NCBI GenBank assembly: GCA_016930735.1
Contig: JAFGGF010000020.1
Location: 1 to 10,084, forward strand
Source: Prolixibacteraceae bacterium
Lineage (GTDB): Bacteria; Bacteroidota; Bacteroidia; Bacteroidales; Prolixibacteraceae
DNA length: 10,084 nt
Reading direction: 5' to 3'
Within the stretch, counting starts at the first letter, position 1; each line of letters begins with the position of its first letter. Shown piece by piece: positions 1 to 7,400 of this stretch. A program made the position numbers and the translations under genes. The notes below the pieces were generated by a model that was not told where the DNA came from, made no database searches, and saw only the letters and a program-made list of their open reading frames with translations.

Positions 1-27
1 GCATCCTTATAAAAGGAATTATTGGTA

Positions 28-576
28 TTATGGGTTTTCTGTTGTAATATCCGGCTCTTTTCCGAACCATACAACCGCATAATTTTTAAAAACTGCCGAA
101 CCTATGGCTTTCCATTCAACAGAGCTCCAAGTTCCCCGGGATAAAATAATGTTGTTATGTTCTTCCGATTTTTTCCATTGTGCCATTATTTGTTCAATGG
201 TTATATTTCCGGAAGTACTGAAAGCAGTAATTTCGTAACCATACCCTGTATAAGTTGTAAGTTCAAATGGTTTATTCCACATTATTTCTGCACCTGATAA
301 ATCATTGGTATAACAACCTGCTGTCCAGTTTCCTTCTCCCGACCAGCTGTGTGAATTACATAAACCGGTATCAGGGTGGTTGTAAAACAGGTCCTGCACG
401 TGTGTTTCTGCAACAAAATTTAAGGAAGCGGATTCAGGGATTTTATTCAATCCCTTTTCAGTGCGGTAAATGTTAACAGCTTCGGTCAGATTATCGGGAT
501 ATTCCTCTTCTTTGTTACATCCGATAAATGCCATAAAAAGAATTCCGGTAATAATCGGTAAGGAATAAAACTTCAT
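28..576 (-). CDS. CAP/SCP-like (PR-1 fold) domain lipoprotein
   Basis: 182 residues. Residues 1-20 are a lipoprotein signal peptide: one Lys, a hydrophobic stretch, then a lipobox-like FIGC with Cys20 as the lipid site. It is followed by N-K-E-E-E, which resembles the surface-export signal of Bacteroidota lipoproteins. From about residue 30 to 172 the layout fits the CAP superfamily: an N-terminal helix with N35-I-Y and H59, an H76-S-W segment, A96-E97 where the family has its AEN-type Glu, W134...H140-N-N, and a final strand ending V-V-W170-F. H59, H76, E97 and H140 are candidates for the usual His/Glu cavity. Cys73 and Cys88 could form a disulfide. Bacterial CAP proteins are secreted and mostly of unknown function; no enzymatic role can be claimed. 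The ATG at 574-576 places the signal peptide correctly. The gene is divergent from the next one and its terminator lies outside the window. The domain call is by motif pattern, not by search. Confidence 0.8.
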   Translation of the reverse strand: MKFYSLPIITGILFMAFIGCNKEEEYPDNLTEAVNIYRTEKGLNKIPESASLNFVAETHVQDLFYNHPDTGLCNSHSWSGEGNWTAGCYTNDLSGAEIMWNKPFELTTYTGYGYEITAFSTSGNITIEQIMAQWKKSEEHNNIILSRGTWSSVEWKAIGSAVFKNYAVVWFGKEPDITTENP

Positions 577-749
577 TAGTTAAAAATGTTTTCTATTAAA
601 AGTTCTAATTCAGTTATTTTTCAAGCTAAATTTAAACATAACATGATTAAAAGTCAAGTAAGGGAATCCGGTATTATTTATTGGCAAATACCCTAATGGT
701 CAGGAGGGTAGTTATTAAAGTAATTCTATTCAACTTAAGTGATAATTGT

Positions 750-776
750 TTTTTACATTGAGAAAAGATGTAAAAA
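750..776. repeat. perfect 9-bp inverted repeat (hairpin)
   Basis: TTTTTACAT (750-758) and ATGTAAAAA (768-776) are exact reverse complements around a 9-nt loop (759-767). T-runs flank the stem on the right (777-780) and A/T-runs lie on the left, so it could act as a weak terminator-like hairpin in either direction. No gene ends near it, so its role is unclear. It could also be chance in AT-rich DNA. Confidence 0.4.
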
Positions 777-1018
777 TTTTGTTAAATTGACATAAACTAT
801 TACCTTTATTTCAATTAGTTAATCTTTGAATCTTTAACCTTAAAAATGCTAAAAAATGAGAGCTCCAGATCTTCTAAATCATCAAGAAATTAATTCATTA
901 CACATTGTGTTAATAATCCAAGCATCTATTATACAATTGTTTAATTAAAGGCAAGGAATAGTTGTAAAGCTTAATGAGAAAAATGTAATTATCTTTTTGA
1001 ATAACCTTAGCTCAAATT

Positions 1019-1075
1019 AATCAAATCTCTATTTGATTTACAAGTTATTTAAATTGATTTTAAAAATATCAAATT
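1019..1075. promoter_or_regulatory. cluster of ATCAAA/TTTGAT half-sites upstream of the 1152 lipoprotein gene
   Basis: AATCAAAT (1019-1026) and ATTTGATT (1031-1038) form a perfect 8-bp dyad with a CTCT centre. A related AATTGATT (1052-1059) and ATCAAATT (1068-1075) follow, giving a second, looser dyad. The cluster ends about 76 bp before the start codon at 1152, where an operator or activator site could sit. No known regulator consensus is recognised. In such AT-rich DNA chance is a real alternative. Confidence 0.3.
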
Positions 1076-1151
1076 ATCCACCCTTATATAAAAACTTAAA
1101 TATTTTAGATACAAATCCCATTTTCTAAATTATTAATTTAAATCAATTATT

Positions 1152-1967
1152 ATGAGACCATTAAAATTTTTTCTTTTGATTTTAACAGTTTTCATCTTCG
1201 CTGTAAGTTGCCAAAAAGATGAAATTATTTATGAAGAAGACGCACTTTTATTAAGTGAGAATTGTCTTGATATAGAAGATAGTCACTCTGCTTTAAAACA
1301 TGCTTTACTGGGAGTGACTGTTGATGAACACTCACATGATTGTGGTGTAATAACTGGTTATACAATTTCAACAAGTAACGGAGACTTGCAACCAGCAGTA
1401 GATGATTGGCTTGCGGGTTGGGATTCTATTGAATTTACATATGTTAGCCCTGATGCTGGAATGACTTTTAAAGCAAGAGGTGCTGTAAATATAACCGCAA
1501 ATTCTATTTTCCCTTCTGATTATAGTTCGACCGGATTATTTCCTATAATAACAACTGTAACAAATAGGGATATTGATCAAAATGTGAATTTTAAATTTAA
1601 AATTCATTATGAAGGTCCACCCGTTGCAGATTGGCATGTAAGTGAAGAATTTTCTGCAAATGTCAATTGGGATGCTCCTGAATGCTATGATGTAGGTTGG
1701 ACCTTATGGAATTATACACCTTGTGTAGGTTATATGCTTATTAAAGAAGGATCTACGGTATTAGTTGATACAAGAACCGATGGAACACAAGGTACAATTT
1801 CAGTTGAAGCTGGAACAACACTTTCTGCGTTTCTTTATGGAGTAAATTGCGGAGGAGTTGCTATCGCGGGATCCATTAATGTTAATGATACAGACGGAAA
1901 CGTCGATGGGAGCGTACAAATTACTGATGAAACCTATTCTATTAACGGGAATATTTGGAATTTGTAA
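1152..1967 (+). CDS. hypothetical surface-type lipoprotein
   Basis: 271 residues; I do not recognise the family. Residues 1-20 are a clear lipoprotein signal peptide (R2, K5, hydrophobic core, lipobox AVSC with Cys20). Q-K-D-E follows the Cys, matching the K-(D/E)2 style of surface-export signal seen in Bacteroidota lipoproteins. The mature part looks all-beta: alternating hydrophobic/Thr/Ser/Asn strands with many Gly and aromatics, and no long helix except perhaps residues 40-55, which are His-rich (H45, H50, H60, H62). Cysteines at 38, 64, 178, 191 and 233 could form disulfides. The C-terminal part (about 195-270) has short beta repeats ending in an N/D/G-rich stretch (N244-V-N-D-T-D-G). 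No catalytic motif is visible. The ATG at 1152 places the signal peptide correctly. The gene stands alone, with a candidate terminator about 115 bp after its stop. Binding or adhesion would be a guess. Confidence 0.8.
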   Translation: MRPLKFFLLILTVFIFAVSCQKDEIIYEEDALLLSENCLDIEDSHSALKHALLGVTVDEHSHDCGVITGYTISTSNGDLQPAVDDWLAGWDSIEFTYVSPDAGMTFKARGAVNITANSIFPSDYSSTGLFPIITTVTNRDIDQNVNFKFKIHYEGPPVADWHVSEEFSANVNWDAPECYDVGWTLWNYTPCVGYMLIKEGSTVLVDTRTDGTQGTISVEAGTTLSAFLYGVNCGGVAIAGSINVNDTDGNVDGSVQITDETYSINGNIWNL

Positions 1968-2019
1968 ATTTTAATTTTATCAAAATATTTTGGAAAGTAT
2001 TTATTTTGAATTAACTCAT

Positions 2020-2149
2020 AAAGGTTTGCCCTATTTCAAAGAATTAATTACAAAAAAGAATTTAAAAGATTTGTTGAAATCCAAGTATTAGAAATAATAC
2101 TTTTTAGTTCTGTAATTAGAATTCGTTAAATTGGGTCAAACCTTTTTTT
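2020..2149. repeat. 130-bp imperfect inverted-repeat element (MITE-like or structured RNA)
   Basis: The left arm (2020-2052) and the reverse complement of the right arm (2111-2145) align over about 33 nt with roughly 30 matches and a few 1-2 nt indels. Shared blocks are AAAGGTTTG, CCC, ATTT, GAATT and AATTACA. The outer stem is followed directly by T residues through 2149. A further stem (2057-2068 with 2100-2111, one mismatch and one G-U) or, in competition, a hairpin with a GAAA loop (2083-2102) can form inside. No clear target-site duplication is seen. It may be a degenerate MITE, a dispersed palindromic element, or a structured 3' UTR/terminator. Confidence 0.6.
2083..2105 (+). terminator. 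candidate terminator hairpin with GAAA tetraloop
   Basis: AAGTATTA (2083-2090) and TAATACTT (2095-2102) form a perfect 8-bp stem closed by a GAAA (GNRA-type) loop, followed by TTT. It lies about 115 bp after the stop of the 1152-1967 lipoprotein gene. The stem is A/T-dominated and so weaker than a classic terminator, and it sits inside the larger inverted repeat 2020-2149, which may be the real terminating structure. Confidence 0.45.
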
Positions 2150-2253
2150 ATTGTATTTTTACTTGCCATTCTAAGTAGTATATGATATTTAGTTATACAG
2201 AAATGAAGTAGGTCAAATTAAATAATTTATGTTTAACAAATTTTCCTAAACAT

Positions 2254-4176
2254 ATGAGTAAAATAAAAAGAAGTAATAACCAGAAAGGAGTTAAGAAAAA
2301 ATCATCAGAAAATAATATTAATACATTCTCTAGTAAATCTGGTTTTATTATTCTTGCCTTAATTATAATAATAACTTTTATTGCTTTCAGGGCTGTATTA
2401 AAAAATGGATTTGTTTGGGATGATAGGGTTTATATTATTGATAACGATTTAATTAAAAACCTATCTGGTGAAGGATTAAAGTCCATTTTTACAAATTTTG
2501 CGAACGATAATTACTCACCAATAACAGATTTAATAAATGCTATCCAGTTTAAAATAAGCGGAATGAGTTCTTTTGCGTTTCATTTTGGCAGTTTACTTTT
2601 TCATTTAATAAATATTGTATTGGTATTTTTGTTTATTAGGGAATTAAATGGCAGGTTGGAAATAGCTTTAATTGCCACTTTGTTATTTGGAATACATCCT
2701 GTGAATGTTGAAAGCGTTGCCTGGATTTCAAGTGGAAGTAATCTCTTTAGTTGTACATTTTTTTTAATATCGCTTATTTCTTACTTATATTACCTGCGAG
2801 GTAATAAACTGAATTTGTTAATTCTATCAATTACATTTTTTATCCTATCAGTATTATCAAAGGCGGTTGTGATTTTTTTGCCATTTATTTTATTCTTAAT
2901 TGATTACCTAAAAGGGAGGAAGTTAACTCAAAGGCTGATTCTTGAAAAAATACCATTCCTAATTATCTCTTTTATTGTTATAATTTTATCAGTATCGTTA
3001 AAAGGTCAATTTGGTTCAATTGAACATCTCAAAGAATTTACCTTATTTCAACGAATTGTTTTTGCTGGTTATGGATTTGTTACATATTTGGTAAAACTGG
3101 TTATCCCGTATAAACTTAGCGCATATTATCCATATCCTGTAAATGAAGGAGTTAATATTCAAGCTATTTACTATCTGTATTTATTGTTTTCAATTGGACT
3201 TTTTGTATTAACCATATTTTCACATCGTTTTACTAAAAAAATAGTTTTTGGCTTAGGCTTTTATGCAATATTAATTGTAATTGTATTACAGTTAATTCCA
3301 TTGGGGAATACAGTAATGGCTGACAGATATTTCTATATTCCTTCAATTGGAATATTTTATTTGCTTGGAGTTGGTATTTTTAATATTTGGAAAAAGAAGT
3401 CCAGATTTGTTGCAATCGTGCTTTTAAGTATATTTTCAATATTCTTTTTTATAGAAACAAGTGAAAGATGTAAAGTTTGGGAGAACGGTAAAACATTATG
3501 GGATGATGTGTTAAAAAATTATCAAACCGATGCTCTTCCTTATTATAACCGGGGAGTTACTTTAATGAACGAAGAAAATACAGATCAAGCACTTATTGAT
3601 TTTAATAAAGCAATAGAGCTTGAACCGGAATATACTGAGGCTTATGTAAATAGAGGCATTATCTTGCGTGATAATAACAGAACTTCTGAAGCCTTAAGTG
3701 ACTTTAATAAAGCATTGATTTTAAAACCAAATTTTGAAAAAGTATATTTTAACAGGGGAAATTTACTAAAAAATGAAAATAGAATTGATGAAGCTTTAAA
3801 AGATTACAATGCTGCAATCAATATAAATCCTGATTATATTGAGGCTTTTTATAATAGAGGAAATCTTTATCGGGATGCAAATAATTTTGATAAAGCATTA
3901 GATGATTATAGTACTGTAATAAAATTGAATTCGAAATATATAGATGCATATATTAATCGTGGTGGAATATTATTTATGAAGAAAAAATATGCCGAAGCAA
4001 TTAATGATTATTCCGTGGCTTTAGAAATCAACCCTAATTATGCTTTAGTAATTTATAATAGGGGACTGGCTAAATATTATATGGGCAATAAGGAAGCAGC
4101 ATGTGCAGACTTAAAGCTTTCAGCCAGTTTGGGATATAAGCCAGCAACGGATGCATTACAACAATTTTGCAAATAA
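2254..4176 (+). CDS. GT-C/TMTC-like membrane glycosyltransferase with C-terminal TPR repeats
   Basis: 640 residues. Residues 1-29 are a hydrophilic Lys/Asn-rich cytoplasmic tail. About 11-12 hydrophobic segments follow between residues 31 and 401. The first loop has the W55-D56-D57 signature typical of GT-C transferases, where an Asp acts as base or metal ligand. HPVNVESVAW (148-157) and MADRYFYIPS (355-364) match the conserved blocks of TMTC-type O-mannosyltransferase relatives. After the last membrane segment, residues 427-630 hold six TPR motifs of exactly 34 residues each, with N-R-G recurring at 432, 466, 500, 534, 568 and 602. Known relatives use lipid-linked sugars to glycosylate proteins outside the membrane; TPRs probably hold the acceptor or a partner. 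Sugar and substrate cannot be read from sequence. The gene is very AT-rich, with TTA/ATT/AAT-biased codons unlike the downstream protease, which may reflect transfer. A strong terminator follows at 4294-4319. Confidence 0.8.
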   Translation: MSKIKRSNNQKGVKKKSSENNINTFSSKSGFIILALIIIITFIAFRAVLKNGFVWDDRVYIIDNDLIKNLSGEGLKSIFTNFANDNYSPITDLINAIQFKISGMSSFAFHFGSLLFHLINIVLVFLFIRELNGRLEIALIATLLFGIHPVNVESVAWISSGSNLFSCTFFLISLISYLYYLRGNKLNLLILSITFFILSVLSKAVVIFLPFILFLIDYLKGRKLTQRLILEKIPFLIISFIVIILSVSLKGQFGSIEHLKEFTLFQRIVFAGYGFVTYLVKLVIPYKLSAYYPYPVNEGVNIQAIYYLYLLFSIGLFVLTIFSHRFTKKIVFGLGFYAILIVIVLQLIPLGNTVMADRYFYIPSIGIFYLLGVGIFNIWKKKSRFVAIVLLSIFSIFFFIETSERCKVWENGKTLWDDVLKNYQTDALPYYNRGVTLMNEENTDQALIDFNKAIELEPEYTEAYVNRGIILRDNNRTSEALSDFNKALILKPNFEKVYFNRGNLLKNENRIDEALKDYNAAININPDYIEAFYNRGNLYRDANNFDKALDDYSTVIKLNSKYIDAYINRGGILFMKKKYAEAINDYSVALEINPNYALVIYNRGLAKYYMGNKEAACADLKLSASLGYKPATDALQQFCK

Positions 4177-4293
4177 CAATTATTATTATTCAATAAAAAA
4201 GATGGATGTATATATTTTCTTGAAATTTCTTCCGATGGATTTCGCAGAAGTGAAAAGGTAATTATTCAGTAGAAATTAGTGTAATATATATCG

Positions 4294-4319
4294 GGCTGTC
4301 AGTTGACAGCCTTTTTTTT
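4294..4319 (+). terminator. Rho-independent terminator after the GT-C/TPR gene
   Basis: GGCTGTC (4294-4300) and GACAGCC (4305-4311) form a perfect 7-bp GC-rich stem with an AGTT loop, followed by eight T residues (4312-4319). It lies about 120 bp past the stop codon at 4176 and separates this gene from the protease gene starting at 4441. It is the clearest boundary between the AT-rich block and the less AT-rich DNA to the right. Confidence 0.9.
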
Positions 4320-4440
4320 GAACCAAAGTGTAAGTTTTTAGTTAAATACGTAATACTTTTTTAAAACAAATACTAATAGCGTAATTGAATTAAAAGTTAA
4401 TTTTAAAAGTTCATCGATTATCAAACCAAATAATAATATC

Positions 4441-7400
4441 ATGATTTTATTTCAAGTAAAAAATGCAAAGCTCTGGAAGAAAATGGGTTTTGTAATGATC
4501 AGCATTCTAGCTGTGTTTATATTCAGTTCATCGGCTTTGGCCCAGGGGACAAGGTTGCTAAGGCAGCCAACCCTTAGTTCAACACGCATTGCCTATGTTT
4601 ACGGAGGTGATATCTGGGTAACCAACCTGAATACCAACATCACTGTCAGGCTAACAAGCACTCAGGCAGTTGAAAGTAATCCGCATTTTTCACCTGATGG
4701 AAAGACAATTGCTTTTACGTCAAACAGGTCAGGTGTAAGTTCTGTATTTACTGTTCCGGTTGAGGGAGGTACTGCAACACGTATTACCTGGTATCCTGCA
4801 ACTGCCAATGCAAGAGGCTGGTCTGCAGACGGTAAAAATGTACTTTATTCCTCATCAAGGGAAACAGCCCCTACCGGATATGACAGGTTATGGATGGTTC
4901 CGGCTGAAGGAGGGCCTTCAAAATTACTGGCTGCTCAATGGGGGACAGATGGTTCATTTTCTGCTGGTGGCAAAAAAATTGTCATCGACAGGGTTTCACG
5001 CTGGGATGTTGAATGGAGGGCTTACCGTGGAGGTCAGAATACACCTTTAATAATTCTTGACCTTAATGATTTTTCAGAAAAAATGATTCCCAGTGAAAAA
5101 ACGACTGAAATTCAACCGCTTTGGTTAGGTGATAAAATATATTTTCTGTCTGATCGTGACTGGTGTTCAAACATCTGGTCTTATGATCCTGAATCAGGTG
5201 CTCTGGAACAACTCACAACATTTCCCGACACCGATGTAAAATGGCTCGATGGTGCAGATGATAAACTTGTTTTTGAGCGGGATGGTTATCTGAATATTTT
5301 CGATTTGAAAACAAAATCGATCAATCAGCTTAACATTGCCGTAAGCGGCGATTTTCCCTGGGCAGATACCAAATGGGAAGATGTTACCGGATCGGCACGT
5401 TCGGCTTCAATTTCTGCAACAGGGAAACGGATAATCATGGAATCAAGAGGTGAAATCTTTACTGTTCCTGTTGAACATGGTGATACAAGAAATCTTACAC
5501 ATTCAAACGATGCAGCCGACAGAGCTCCAATCTGGTCTCCAAAGGGAGAACAGGTAGCCTGGTTCTCAGATAAAGGAGGGAATGGATATTCCTTAGTATT
5601 GGCAAATCAGGATGGACTTTCGGAACCGAAAAGTATTTCAATAGGTGAATCGAAGCTGGCATGGGAGCCAACCTGGTCGCCTGACGGCAAGTATATTGCA
5701 TTTGTAGATGACGATGTTCGCATCCGGATTGTTAACCTGGAATCTGAAGAAATTGAAACTATTGATGTAGGTGGAAATAACCTTGAAAGAGGTGGTATGG
5801 GATTAACCTGGTCGCCCGATTCCAAATGGCTGGCATATGCAAAATCAGCTTCCAATAATTTCAGGCAAATCACACTTTGGTCGATTGAAGATAAAAGCAT
5901 ACATAAAATTACAAACGAATTTGCCGATTCGTTTTCTCCGGCGTGGGATATGGATAAAAAGCATTTTTATTTCCTGGCAAGTACCGAACTGGCTCTTGGT
6001 TCCGGCTGGGCAAATACAAGCTCAATGACTTCAGATCCTGATTATGGAGTTTATGTGGTTAATTTGAACAGTGAAGACAAGTCACCATTTGTGCCGCAAA
6101 GTGACGAGGAAGAAGCTGTAAAGGAAGATAAATCTGACAATAAGGATAAGGAAAAAGAATCTGATAAAAAGAAAAAGGAAGACAAAGAAGAAAAAGCCGA
6201 AAAGAAAGAAGATAATATTAAAATAGATTTTGAGGGAATTGAACGTCGTACCATGGCGTTACCCATGCCTGAAAGAAGTTACCAGATGGTGGTTTCCGGA
6301 CCCGAAGGTACAGCTTTTATTGGCGAAAGTGTGCCAAACGGCAGAGGATTAACGCTTCAGAAATTCAGCCTGAAAGACAGGGAAGCTAAAGAATTTGCAA
6401 GTGGAGTCAGCCAGGTTTCAGTTACATACGACGGTAAAAAAATGCTGGCTCGTGTTGGAAACAGTTGGAAGGTTATGGATACAGGTAAACCTAAAGGAGA
6501 TGGTGAAGATATTAAAGTGAGCCTTAAAATGAAAGTTGACAGGCCGGTAGAATGGGATCAGATTTTTAATGAGGCCTGGAGGTATGAACGTGATTATTTT
6601 TACGATCAGAATATGCATGGGCGTGACTGGGATGTTGTTTATAAAAGGTATTCACCACTTATCCCGTTTGTAAAACACCGCTCCGATCTTACATATATTC
6701 TCGATATGATGAATGGCGAACTTTCTGTTGGGCATAGTTTTGTGGGAGGCGGTGATTATCCCGATATTGAGAATAATACTGTTGGATTGCTGGGGGCTGA
6801 TTTAAAAGCTGACCGGAACTACTGGAAGATTACCAGAATTTATACCACAGAAAGCTGGAACCCGGGATTGTCGAGCCCGCTCGACCGTCCGGGAATAAAA
6901 GTGGAAGTAGGAAATTATATTGTTGGGATTAATGGGAATGAATTAACCGCATCCGATAATCCTTATAAATTTCTGGATGGGACTTCAGGTGTTCAGACAG
7001 TGCTTCATATCAATGATAAACCACAATTTGACGGTGCCTGGAAAGAAACAGTTGAGCCTATCAGAAGTGAAAGTGCGCTTCGCCAGCGGGCCTGGGTTGA
7101 AGATAACCGAAGGATGGTTGACAGCCTTTCAAACGGACGGTTGGCCTATGTATGGGTTCCGAATACCGGAGGCCCCGGTTTTGTTTCATTCAACCGGTAT
7201 TTCTTTGCACAACAGGATAAAGAGGGTGCAGTGATTGATGAACGTTTTAACGGTGGTGGATTGCTTGATGATTATATGGTTGACCTGATGACACGTAGTT
7301 TACGGGCTGCTCTTACAAACGAAGTTCCCAATGGAAAACCAATGAAACTGCCTGCAGGGATTTTGGGTCCTAAAGTTTTGTTGATAAATGAATTATCGGG

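Larger units (their letters stand above)
577..1151. other. AT-rich divergent intergenic spacer
   Basis: 575 bp between two divergently transcribed lipoprotein genes. I see no convincing coding frame, tRNA or Bacteroidota promoter (TTTG / TAnnTTTG with proper spacing). It is very AT-rich apart from a patch at 661-708 where AGGG/CCCT and GGTATT/AATACC short inverted repeats overlap. It also holds a 9-bp perfect hairpin at 750-776 and a cluster of ATCAAA/TTTGAT half-sites at 1019-1075. Promoters for both flanking genes must lie here or very close by, but I cannot place them. Confidence 0.6.

Noticed and set aside
267..476. Plus-strand 69-codon frame opposite the CAP gene
   Set aside because: Lies wholly antisense to a well-supported CDS, without domain or signal features; a shadow frame.
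629..657. Sigma70-like TTGACT - 17 bp - TAAATT on the minus strand upstream of the CAP gene
   Set aside because: The -10 half matches only 4 of 6 and Bacteroidota primary promoters follow a TTTG / TAnnTTTG pattern, so this enteric-style match is not trustworthy in AT-rich DNA.
4202..4261. A 19-codon reading frame (ATG to TAA) between the GT-C/TPR gene and its terminator
   Set aside because: Too short, no recognisable peptide and no clear translation signal; chance is likely. It could be a gene remnant, but nothing supports that.
4441..4485. Start of the protease at the internal ATG 4483
   Set aside because: It would leave the signal peptide without positive charge at its N-terminus, whereas the ATG at 4441 supplies four lysines before the hydrophobic core.
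6051..6266. Minus-strand Ser/Phe/Leu-rich frame opposite the charged insert of the protease
   Set aside because: Its composition simply mirrors the purine-rich Lys/Glu tract on the coding strand; not a gene.
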